This document shows positions 1-10,710 of a stretch of DNA of 64,000 nucleotides, piece after piece. Position 1 is the first letter of the stretch, and each line of letters begins with the position of its first letter. This DNA is from Hydractinia symbiolongicarpus (taxonomy: Eukaryota > Cnidaria > Hydrozoa > Anthoathecata > Hydractiniidae): the NCBI RefSeq assembly GCF_029227915.1, contig NC_079877.1, positions 32,763,851 through 32,827,850 on the forward strand, written 5' to 3'. A program made the translations under genes and the position numbers. Under the pieces are notes generated by a model, which worked only from the letters and a program-made list of their open reading frames with translations, did not search any database and had not been told where the DNA came from.

Positions 1-1629
1 AATATAAAAAATCGTTCGGGAAATGAGTTTACTCCCTGGGTACTTTCCTTGTATACTTTTGACTATACGGGCCAAGCCCGGGATTTACGGGAAATGACGG
101 GTTTTCGTTTGCCGGCGATTAAACTTCTTTTATTCAGTGTCTCATCAAAAATGAAAACATTTTTGAAAACTACAAGTCTCATGGGCTTTAGTGGTGAAAT
201 AATAATTTAAAAAATTGTTCTGGAAATGAGTTTACACCTTGGGTAATTTCTTTGTATACTTTTGACTATACTGGCCGAGTCCGGGATTTACGGAAAATCG
301 CAGGTTTTCGTTTGCCGGCGATTAAACTTCTTTTATTCAGCAGCTCATCAAAAATGAAAACATTTTTGAAAACTACAAGTCTCATGCGTTTTAGTGGTGA
401 AAAAATAATTTAAAAAATCGTTCGGGAAATGAGTTTACTCCCTGGGTACTTTCTTTGTATACTTTTGATTATACGGGCCGAGTCCGGGGTTTACGGGAAA
501 TGGCGGGTTTTCGTTTGCCGGCGATTAAACTTCTTTTATTCAGCGTCTCATCAAAAATGAAAACATTTTTAAAAACTACAAGTCTCATGGGCCTTAGTGG
601 TGAAATAATAATTTAAAAAATCGTTCGGGAAATGAGTTTACACCCTGGGTACTTTCTTTGTATACTTTTGTCTATACGGGCCGAGTCAGGGATTTACGGG
701 AAATCGCAGGTTTTCGTTTGCCGGCGATTAAACTTCTTTTATTCAGCGTCTCATCAAAAATGAAAACATTTTTGAAAACTACAAGTCTCATGCGTTTTAG
801 TGGTGAAAAAATAATATAAAAAATCGTTCGGGAAATGAGTTTACTCCCTGGGTACTTTCCTTGTATACTTTTGACTATACGGGCCAAGCCCGGGATTTAC
901 GGGAAATGACGGGTTTTCGTTTGCCGGCGATTAAACTTCTTTTATTCAGTGTCTCATCAAAAATGAAAACATTTTTGAAAACTACAAGTCTCATGGGCTT
1001 TAGTGGTGAAATAATAATTTAAAAAATTGTTCTGGAAATGAGTTTACACCTTGGGTAATTTCTTTGTATACTTTTGACTATACTGGCCGAGTCCGGGATT
1101 TACGGAAAATCGCAGGTTTTCGTTTGCCGGCGATTAAACTTCTTTTATTCAGCAGCTCATCAAAAATGAAAACATTTTTGAAAACTACAAGTCTCATGGG
1201 CTTTAGTGGTGAAATAATAATTTAAAAAATTGTTCTGGAAATGTGTTTACACCTTGGGCAATTTCTTTGTATACTTTTGACTATACTGGCCGAGTCCGGG
1301 ATTTACGGAAAATCGCAGGTTTTCGTTTGCCGGCGATTAAACTTCTTTTATTCAGCGTCTCATCAAAAATGAAAACATTTTTGAAAACTACAAGTCTCAT
1401 GCGTTTTAGTGGTGAAAAAATAATTTAAAAAATCGTTTGGGAAATGAGTTTACACCCTGGGTACTTTCTTTGTATACTTTTGACTATATGGGCCGAGTCC
1501 GGGATTTACGGGAAATCGCAGGTTTTCGTTTGCCGGCGATTAAACTTCTTTTATTCAGCGTCTCATCAAAAATGAAAACAATTTTGAAAACTACAAGTGT
1601 CATGCGTTTTAGTGGTGAAAAAATAATAT
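1..1629. repeat. Left segment with a 4-monomer (812-bp) repeat offset
   Basis: The monomer starting at 6 is repeated at 818, and the one at 209 is repeated at 1021, including its rare cagcagctc variant, giving an 812-base (4-monomer) offset that holds until about 390/1200. Monomers 412-1223 reappear at 5284-6095 (offset 4872, 24 monomers), and those at 1224 and 1427 reappear at 6299 and 6502 (offset 5075). This segment is therefore related to the source of the 10-mer duplication to its right. Many monomers here end in ataatata instead of ataattt. Confidence 0.7.
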
Positions 1630-1832
1630 AAAAAATCGTTCGGGAAATGAGTTTACTCCCTGGGTACTTTCTTTGTATACTTTTGACTATATGGGCCAAG
1701 CCCGGGATTTACGGGAAATGGCGGGTTTTCGTTTGCCGGCGATTAAACTTCTTCTATTCAGTGTCTCATCAAAAATGAAAACATTTTTGAAAACTACAAG
1801 TCTCATGCGTTTTAGTGGTGAAAAGATAATTT

Positions 1833-2035
1833 AAAAAATCGTTTTGGAAATGAGTTTACTCACAAGGTACTTTCTTTGTATACATTCGACTATACGGGCC
1901 AAGCCCGGGATTTACGGGAAATCGCGGGTTTTCGTTTGCAGGCGATTAAACCACTTTCATTAAGCGTCTCATCAAAAATGAAAACATTTCTGAAAACTAC
2001 AAGTCTCATGCGTTTTAGTGGTGAAAAAATAATTT
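1833..2035. repeat. Reference class B monomer
   Basis: Class B monomers differ from class A at clustered positions: gttttggaaatg or gttatggaaatg near the start, tcaca before the ggtac, cattcgac instead of ttttgac, gccaagcccggg in the core, accactttcattaagcg in the centre and catttctg in the dyad. The preceding monomer here ends in gaaaagataattt, which recurs before other B copies. Further B copies start at 3254, 9344, 13610 and 14828, and others occur at about 17.9-24.9, 26-31, 49.0, 58.4 and 60.3 kb. They are a minority and are dispersed among class A copies, so the array is a mixture of at least two monomer lineages. Confidence 0.85.
1884..1899 (+). other. CENP-B-box-like motif, one base short (class B monomer)
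   Basis: The class B segment attcgactatacgggc contains TTCG (1885-1888), an A, and CGGG (1895-1898). The known CENP-B box core is NTTCGNNNNANNCGGGN, with seven bases between TTCG and CGGG; here there are six. Class A monomers have TTTG instead of TTCG at this place. The motif recurs in class B monomers along the array. With wrong spacing it should not be called a CENP-B box; it might be a site for a related CENP-B/pogo-type protein or a chance match. Confidence 0.3.
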
Positions 2036-3740
2036 AAAAAATCGTTCGGGAAATGAGTTTACTCCCTGGGTACATTCTTTGTATACTTTTGACTATACGG
2101 GCCGAGTCCGGGAATTACGGGAAGTCGCGGGTTTTCGTTTGCCGGCGATTAAACTTCCTTTATTCAGCGTCTCATCAAAAATGAAAACATTTTTAAAAAC
2201 TACAAGTCTCATGGGCCTTAGTGGTGAAATAATAATTTAAAAAAACGTTCGGGAAATGAGTTTACACCCTGGGTACTTTCTTTGTATACTTTTGTCTATA
2301 CGGGCCGAGTCAGGGATTTACGGGAAATCGCAGGTTTTCGTTTGCCGGCGATTAAACTTCTTTTATTCAGCGTCTCATCAAAAATGAAAACATTTTTAAA
2401 AACTACAAGTCTCATGGGCTTTAGTGGTGAAATAATAATTTAAAAATTCGTTCTGGAAATGAGTTTACACCCTGGGTACTTTCTTTGTATACTTTTGACT
2501 ATATGGGCCGAGTCCGGGATTTACGGGAAATTGCAGGTTTTCGTTTGCCGGCCATTAAACTTCTTTTATTCAGCGTTTCATCAAAAATGAAAACAATTTT
2601 GAAAACTACAAGTCTCATGCGTTTTAGTAGTGAAAAAATAATATAAAAAATCGTTCGGGAAATGAGTTTACTCCCTGGGTACTTTCTTTGTATACTTTTG
2701 ACTATACGGGCCGAGTCCGGGGTTTACGGGAAGTCGCGGGTTTTCGTTTGCCGGCGATTAAACTTCTTTTATTCAGCGTCTCATCAAAAATGAAAACATT
2801 TTTAAAAAGTACAAGTCTCATGCGTTTTAGTGGTGAAAAAATAATTTAAAAAATCGTTCGGGAAATGAGTTTACTCCCTGGGTACTTTCTTTGTATACTT
2901 TTGATTATACGGGGCGAGTCCGGGGTTTACGGGAAATGGCGGGTTTTCGTTTGCCGGCGATTAAACTTCTTTTATTCAGCGTCTCATCAAAAATGAAAAC
3001 ATTTTTGAAAACTACAAGTCTCATGCGTTTTAGTGGTGAAAAAATAATATAAAAAATCGTTCGGGAAATGAGTTTACTCCCTGGGTACTTTCTTTGTATA
3101 CTTTTGACTATATGGGCCAAGCCCGGGATTTACGGGAAATGGCGGGTTTTCGTTTGCCGGCGATTAAACTTCTTCTATTCAGTGTCTCATCAAAAATGAA
3201 AACATTTTTGAAAACTACAAGTCTCATGCGTTTTAGTGGTGAAAAGATAATTTAAAAAATCGTTTTGGAAATGAGTTTACTCACAAGGTACTTTCTTTGT
3301 ATACATTCGACTATACGGGCCAAGCCCGGGATTTACGGGAAATCGCGGGTTTTCGTTTGCAGGCGATTAAACCACTTTCATTAAGCGTCTCATCAAAAAT
3401 GAAAACATTTCTAAAAACTACAAGTCTCATGCGTTTTAGTGGTGAAAAAATAATTTAAAAAATCGTTCGGGAAATGAGTTTACTCCCTGGGTACTTTCTT
3501 TGTATACTTTTGACTATACGGGCCGAGTCCGGGAATTACGGGAAGTCGCGGGTTTTCGTTTGCCGGCGATTAAACTTCCTTTATTCAGCGTCTCATCAAA
3601 AATGAAAACATTTTTAAAAACTACAAGTCTCATGGGCCTTAGTGGTGAAATAATAATTTAAAAAATCGTTCGGGAAATGAGTTTACACCCTGGGTACTTT
3701 CTTTGTATACTTTTGTCTATACGGGCCGAGTCAGGGATTT

Positions 3741-4674
3741 ACGGGAATTGGCGGGTTTTCGGTTGCCGGCGATTAAACTTCTTTTATTCAGCGTTTCATC
3801 AAAAATGAAAACATTTTTGAAAACTACAAGTCTCATGCGTTTTAGTGGTGAAAAAGTAATTTAAAAAATCGTTCGGGAAATGAGTTTACTCCCTGGGTAC
3901 TTTCTTTGTATACTTTTGATTATACGGGACGAGTCCGGGGTTTACGGGAAATGGCGGGTTTTCGTTTGCCGGCGATTAAACTTCTTTTATTCAGCGTCTC
4001 ATCAAAAATGAAAACATTTTTGAAAACTGCAAGTCTCCTGCGTTTTAGTGGTGAAAAAATAATATAAAAAATCGTTCGGGAAATGAGTTTACTCCCTGGG
4101 TACTTTCTTTGTATACTTTTGACTATACGGGCCAAGCCCGTGATTTACAGGAAATGGCGGGTTTTCGTTTGCCGGCGATTAAACTTCTTTTATTCAGTCT
4201 CTCATCAAAAATGAAAACATTTTTGAAAACTACAAGTCTCATGCGTTTTAGTGGTGAAAAAATAATATAAAAAATCGTTCGGGAAATGAGTTTACTTCCT
4301 GGGTACTTTCCTTGTATACTTTTGACTATACGGGCCAAGCCCGGGATTTACGGGAAATGACGGGTTTTCGTTTGCCGGCGATTAAACTTCTTTTATTCAG
4401 TTTCTCATCAAAAATGAAAACATTTTTGAAAACTACAAGTCTCATGGGCTTTAGTGGTGAAATAATAATTTAAAAAATTGTTCTGGAAATGATTTTACAC
4501 CTTGGGTAATTTCTTTGTATACTTTTGACTATACTGGCCGAGTCCGGGATTGACGGAAAATCGCAGGTTTTCGTTTGCCGGCGATTAAACTTCTTTTATT
4601 CAGCGTCTCATCAAAAATGAAAACATTTTTGAAAACTACAAGTCTCATGCGTTTTAGTGGTGAAAAAATAATTT
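3741..4674. repeat. Satellite monomers between two duplicated blocks
   Basis: About four and a half class A monomers join the 7-mer offset block to the 10-mer tandem duplication. The monomer near 3863 (attatacgggacg, aaactgcaag) is a relative of those at 11780 and 15843, and the one near 4269 (ccttg, gccaagcccggg, gaaatgacggg) is a relative of the monomers at 6 and 818. Nothing other than satellite sequence is present. Confidence 0.8.
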
Positions 4675-7600
4675 AAAAAATCGTTTGGGAAATGAGTTTA
4701 CTCCCTGGGTACTTTCTTTGTATACTTGTGATTATACGGGCCGAGTCGGGGGTTTACGGGAAATGGCGGGTTTTTGTTTGCCGGCGATTAAACTTCTTTT
4801 ATTCAGCGTCTCATCAAAAATGAAAACAATTTTGAAAACTACAAGTCTCAGACGTTTTAGTAGTGAAAAAATAATATAAAAAATCGTTCGGGAAATGAGT
4901 TTACTCCCTGGGTACTTTCTTTGTATACTTTTGACTATACGGGCCGAGTCCGGGGTTTACGGGAAGTCGCGGGTTTTCGTTTGCCGGCGATTAAACTTCT
5001 TTTATTCAGCGTCTCATCAAAAATGAAAACATTTTTAAAAAGTACAAGTCTCATGGGCTTTAGTGGTGAAATAATAATTTAAAAAATCGTTCTGGAAATG
5101 GGTTTACACCCTGGGTATTATCTTTGTATACTTTTGACTATACGGGCCAAGTCCGGGATTTACGGGAAATCGCAAGTTTTCGTTTGCCGTCGATTAAACT
5201 TCTTTTATTCAGCGTCTCATCAAAAATGAAAACATTTTTGAAAACTACAAGTCTCATGCGTTTTAGTGGTGAAAAAATAATTTAAAAAATCGTTCGGGAA
5301 ATGAGTTTACTCCCTGGGTACTTTCTTTGTATACTTTTGATTATACGGGCCGAGTCCGGGGTTTACGGGAAATGGCGGGTTTTCGTTTGCCGGCGATTAA
5401 ACTTCTTTTATTCAGCGTCTCATCAAAAATGAAAACATTTTTAAAAACTACAAGTCTCATGGGCCTTAGTGGTGAAATAATAATTTAAAAAATCGTTCGG
5501 GAAATGAGTTTACACCCTGGGTACTTTCTTTGTATACTTTTGTCTATACGGGCCGAGTCAGGGATTTACGGGAAATCGCAGGTTTTCGTTTGCCGGCGAT
5601 TAAACTTCTTTTATTCAGCGTCTCATCAAAAATGAAAACATTTTTGAAAACTACAAGTCTCATGCGTTTTAGTGGTGAAAAAATAATATAAAAAATCGTT
5701 CGGGAAATGAGTTTACTCCCTGGGTACTTTCCTTGTATACTTTTGACTATACGGGCCAAGCCCGGGATTTACGGGAAATGACGGGTTTTCGTTTGCCGGC
5801 GATTAAACTTCTTTTATTCAGTGTCTCATCAAAAATGAAAACATTTTTGAAAACTACAAGTCTCATGGGCTTTAGTGGTGAAATAATAATTTAAAAAATT
5901 GTTCTGGAAATGAGTTTACACCTTGGGTAATTTCTTTGTATACTTTTGACTATACTGGCCGAGTCCGGGATTTACGGAAAATCGCAGGTTTTCGTTTGCC
6001 GGCGATTAAACTTCTTTTATTCAGCGTCTCATCAAAAATGAAAACATTTTTGAAAACTACAAGTCTCATGCGTTTTAGTGGTGAAAAAATAATTTAAAAA
6101 ATCGTTTGGGAAATGAGTTTACTCCCTGGGTACTTTCTTTGGATACTTGTGATTATACGGGCCGAGTCGGGGGTTTACGGGAAATGGCGGGTTTTTGTTT
6201 GCCGGCGATTAAACTTCTTTTATTCAGTGTCTCATCAAAAATGAAAACATTTTTGAAAACTACAAGTCTCATGGGCGTTAGTGGTGAAATAATAATTTAA
6301 AAAATTGTTCTGGAAATGTGTTTACACCTTGGGCAATTTCTTTGTATGTTTTTGACTATACTGGCCGAGTCCGGGATTTACGGAAAATCGCAGGTTTTCG
6401 TTTGCCGGCGATTAAACTTCTTTTATTCAGCGTCTCATCAAAAATGAAAACATTTTTGAAAACTACAAGTCTCATGCGTTTTAGTGGTGAAAAAATAATT
6501 TAAAAAATCGTTTGGGAAATGAGTTTACACCCTGGGTACTTTCTTTGTATACTTTTGACTATATGGGCCGAGTCCGGGATTTACGGGAAATCGCAGGTTT
6601 TCGTTTGCCGGCGATTAAACTTCTTTTATTCAGCGTCTCATCAAAAATGAAAACAATTTTGAAAACTACAAGTGTCATGCGTTTTAGTGGTGAAAAAATA
6701 ATATAAAAAATCGTTCGGGAAATGAGTTTACTTCCTGGGTACTTTCTTTGTATACTTGTGATTATACGGGCCGAGTCGGGGGTTTACGGGAAATGGCGGG
6801 TTTTTGTTTGCCGGCGATTAAACTTCTTTTATTCAGCGTCTCATCAAAAATGAAAACAATTTTGAAAACTACAAGTCTCAGACGTTTTAGTAGTGAAAAA
6901 ATAATATAAAAAATCGTTCGGGAAATGAGTTTACTCCCTGGGTACTTTCTTTGTATACTTTTGACTATACGGGCCGAGTCCGGGGTTTACGGGAAGTCGC
7001 GGGTTTTCGTTTGCCGGCGATTAAACTTCTTTTATTCAGCGTCTCATCAAAAATGAAAACATTTTTAAAAAGTACAAGTCTCATGGGCTTTAGTGGTGAA
7101 ATAATAATTTAAAAAATCGTTCTGGAAATGGGTTTACACCCTGGGTATTATCTTTGTATACTTTTGACTATACGGGCCAAGTCCGGGATTTACGGGAAAT
7201 CGCAAGTTTTCGTTTGCCGTCGATTAAACTTCTTTTATTCAGCGTCTCATCAAAAATGAAAACATTTTTGAAAACTACAAGTCTCATGCGTTTTAGTGGT
7301 GAAAAAATAATTTAAAAAATCGTTCGGGAAATGAGTTTACTCCCTGGGTACTTTCTTTGTATACTTTTGATTATACGGGCCGAGTCCGGGGTTTACGGGA
7401 AATGGCGGGTTTTCGTTTGCCGGCGATTAAACTTCTTTTATTCAGCGTCTCATCAAAAATGAAAACATTTTTAAAAACTACAAGTCTCATGGGCCTTAGT
7501 GGTGAAATAATAATTTAAAAAATCGTTCGGGAAATGAGTTTACACCCTGGGTACTTTCTTTGTATACTTTTGTCTATACGGGCCGAGTCAGGGATTTACG

Positions 7601-8734
7601 GGAAATCGCAGGTTTTCGTTTGCCGGCGATTAAACTTCTTTTTTTCAGCGTCTCATCAAAAATGAAAACATTTTTGAAAACTACAAGTCTCATGCGTTTT
7701 AGTGGTGAAAAAATAATATAAAAAATCGTTCGGGAAATGAGTTTACTCCCTGGGTACTTTCCTTGTATACTTTTGACTATACGGGCCAAGCCCGGGATTT
7801 ACGGGAAATGACGGGTTTTCGTTTGCCGGCGATTAAACTTCTTTTATTCAGTGTCTCATCAAAAATGAAAACATTTTTGAAAACTACAAGTCTCATGGGC
7901 TTTAGTGGTGAAATAATAATTTAAAAAATTGTTCTGGAAATGAGTTTACACCTTGGGTAATTTCTTTGTATACTTTTGACTATACTGGCCGAGTCCGGGA
8001 TTTACGGAAAATCGCAGGTTTTCGTTTGCCGGCGATTAAACTTCTTTTATTCAGCGTCTCATCAAAAATGAAAACATTTTTGAAAACTACAAGTCTCATG
8101 CGTTTTAGTGGTGAAAAAATAATTTAAAAAATCGTTTGGGAAATGAGTTTACTCCCTGGGTACTTTCTTTGGATACTTGTGATTATACGGGCCGAGTCGG
8201 GGGTTTACGGGAAATGGCGGGTTTTTGTTTGCCGGCGATTAAACTTCTTTTATTCAGTGTCTCATCAAAAATGAAAACATTTTTGAAAACTACAAGTCTC
8301 ATGGGCTTTAGTGGTGAAATAATAATTTAAAAAATTGTTCTGGAAATGTGTTTACACCTTGGGCAATTTCTTTGTATGTTTTTGACTATACTGGCCGAGT
8401 CCGGGATTTACGGAAAATCGCAGGTTTTCGTTTGCCGGCGATTAAACTTCTTTTATTCAGCGTCTCATCAAAAATGAAAACATTTTTGAAAACTACAAGT
8501 CTCATGCGTTTTAGTGGTGAAAAAATAATTTAAAAAATCGTTTGGGAAATGAGTTTACACCCTGGGTACTTTCTTTGTATACTTTTGACTATATGGGCCG
8601 AGTCCGGGATTTACGGGAAATCGCAGGTTTTCGTTTGCCGGCGATTAAACTTCTTTTATTCAGCGTCTCATCAAAAATGAAAACAATTTTGAAAACTACA
8701 AGTGTCATGCGTTTTAGTTGTGAAAAAATAATAT
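4675..8734. repeat. Tandem 10-monomer higher-order repeat, 2 x 2030 bp
   Basis: Two adjacent 2030-base units, 4675-6704 and 6705-8734, match monomer by monomer across all ten positions. Diagnostic monomers include one with tatacttgtgattatacgg and agtctcagacg, one with ctggaaatgggtttac and gggtattatctttg, one with ggatacttgtg, and one with gaaatgtgtttac and gtatgtttttg. Differences I saw are few (for example ctccc/cttcc near 4700/6730, ttttatt/ttttttt near 7640, and gtggtg/gttgtg near 8719), so the duplication is recent relative to monomer divergence. Similarity stops at 8735, where a different monomer type follows. Confidence 0.88.
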
Positions 8735-10710
8735 AAAAAATCGTTCGGGAAATGAGTTTACTCCCTGGGTACTTTCTTTGTATACTTTTGACTATACGGG
8801 CCGAGTCCGGGGTTTACGGGAAGTCGCGGGTTTTCGTTTGCCGGCGATTAAACGTCTTTTATTCAGCGTCTCATCAAAAATGAAAACATTTTTAAAAAGT
8901 ACAAGTCTCATGCGTTTTAGTGGTGAAAAAATAATTTAAAAAATCGTTCGGGAAATGAGTTTACTCCCTGGGTACTTTCTTTGTATACTTTTGATTATAC
9001 GGGGCGAGTCCGGGGTTTACGGGAAATGGCGGGTTTTCGTTTGCCGGCGATTAAACTTCTTTTATTCAGCGTCTCATCAAAAATGAAAACATTTTTGAAA
9101 ACTACAAGTGTCATGCGTTTTAGTGGTGAAAAAATAATATAAAAAATCGTTCGGGAAATGAGTTTACTCCCTGGGTACTTTCTTTGTATACTTTTGACTA
9201 TATGGGCCAAGCCCGGGATTTACGGGAAATGGCGGGTTTTCGTTTGCCGGCGATTAAACTTCTTCTATTCAGTGTCTCAACCAAAATGAAAACATTTTTG
9301 AAAACTACAAGTCTCATGCGTTTTAGTGGTGAAAAGATAATTTAAAAAATCGTTTTGGAAATGAGTTTACTCACAAGGTACTTTCTTTGTATACATTCGA
9401 CTATACGGGCCAAGCCCGGGATTTACGGGAAATCGCGGGTTTTCGTTTGCAGGCGATTAAACCACTTTCATTAAGCGTCTCATCAAAAATGAAAACATTT
9501 CTGAAAACTACAAGTCTCATGCGTTTTAGTGGTGAAAAAATAATTTAAAAAATCGTTCGGGAAATGAGTTTACTCCCTGGGTACATTCTTTGTATACTTT
9601 TGACTATACGGGCCGAGTCCGGGAATTACGGGAAGTCGCGGGTTTTCGTTTGCCGGCGATTAAACTTCCTTTATTCAGCGTCTCATCAAAAATGAAAACA
9701 TTTTTAAAAACTACAAGTCTCATGGGCCTTAGTGGTGAAATAATAATTTAAAAAAACGTTCGGGAAATGAGTTTACACCCTGGGTACTTTCTTTGTATAC
9801 TTTTGTCTATACGGGCCGAGTCAGGGATTTACGGGAAATCGCAGGTTTTCGTTTGCCGGCGATTAAACTTCTTTTATTCAGCGTCTCATCAAAAATGAAA
9901 ACATTTTTAAAAACTACAAGTCTCATGGGCTTTAGTGGTGAAATAATAATTTAAAAATTCGTTCTGGAAATGAGTTTACACCCTGGGTACTTTCTTTGTA
10001 TACTTTTGACTATTTGGGCCGAGTCCGGGATTTACGGGAAATTGCAGGTTTTCGTTTGCCGGCCATTAAACTTCTTTTATTCAGCGTTTCATCAAAAATG
10101 AAAACAATTTTGAAAACTACAAGTCTCATGCGTTTTAGTAGTGAAAAAGTAATATAAAAAATCGTTCGGGAAATGAGTTTACTCCCTGGGTACTTTCTTT
10201 GTATACTTTTGACTATACGGGCCGAGTCCGGGGTTTACGGGAAGTCGCGGGTTTTCGTTTGCCGGCGATTAAACTTCTTTTATTCAGCGTCTCATCAAAA
10301 ATGAAAACATTTTTAAAAAGTACAAGTCTCATGCGTTTTAGTGGTGAAAAAATAATTTAAAAAATCGTTCGGGAAATGAGTTTACTCCCTGGGTACTTTC
10401 TTTGTATACTTTTGATTATACGGGGCGAGTCCGGGGTTTACGGGAAATGGCGGGTTTTCGTTTGCCGGCGATTAAACTTCTTTTATTCAGCGTCTCATCA
10501 AAAATGAAAACATTTTTGAAAACTACAAGTCTCATGCGTTTTAGTGGTGAAAAAATAATATAAAAAATCGTTCGGGAAATGAGTTTACTCCCTGGGTACT
10601 TTCTTTGTATACTTTTGACTATATGGGCCAAGCCCGGGATTTACGGGAAATGGCGGGTTTTCGTTTGCCGGCGATTAAACTTCTTCTATTCAGTGTCTCA
10701 TCAAAAATGA
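8735..10710. repeat. Second copy of the 1.6-3.7 kb block
   Basis: Monomers 8735-9820 match 2645-3730 with an offset of 6090 bases (30 monomers), and monomers 9141-10710 match 1630-3200 with an offset of 7511 (37 monomers). The rare tacattctttg variant at 2075 recurs at about 9586 and the aaaaaaacgttcggg variant at 2239 recurs at 9750, so the 7511 offset is the closer relationship for the second part. The left and right parts together look like two overlapping copies of the 7-mer block. Confidence 0.75.

Larger units (their letters stand above)
1630..3740. repeat. 7-monomer (1421-bp) partial higher-order repeat
   Basis: The block from 1630 to about 2310 matches 3051 to about 3730 with an offset of 1421 bases, exactly 7 x 203. 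It contains in order a cttctattcagtg monomer, a class B monomer and a monomer with cgggaattacgggaag and cttcctttattc. Similarity fails in the fourth monomer, where one copy has aaatcgcagg and the other aattggcgggttttcgg. The whole block 1630-3250 reappears about 7511 bases later at 9141-10710. Confidence 0.75.

Noticed and set aside
1580-1587. aattttga matching an Sm-site consensus, suggesting snRNA or spliced-leader repeats
   Set aside because: Most monomers have catttttga or catttttaa, which does not fit the first purine, and I see no recognisable snRNA stems, splice donor context or promoter. The match is probably chance in AT-rich sequence.
1884-1899. True CENP-B box
   Set aside because: The spacing between TTCG and CGGG is six bases, not seven. 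The ttttcgtttgccggcg segment also shares the start of the box but lacks the required A and CGGG. Kept only as a CENP-B-like finding.
2905-3120. Minus-strand 71-codon frame in many left-hand monomers
   Set aside because: It exists only where the tail variant ataatata removes a stop, and simply mirrors the monomer. No domain or promoter context.
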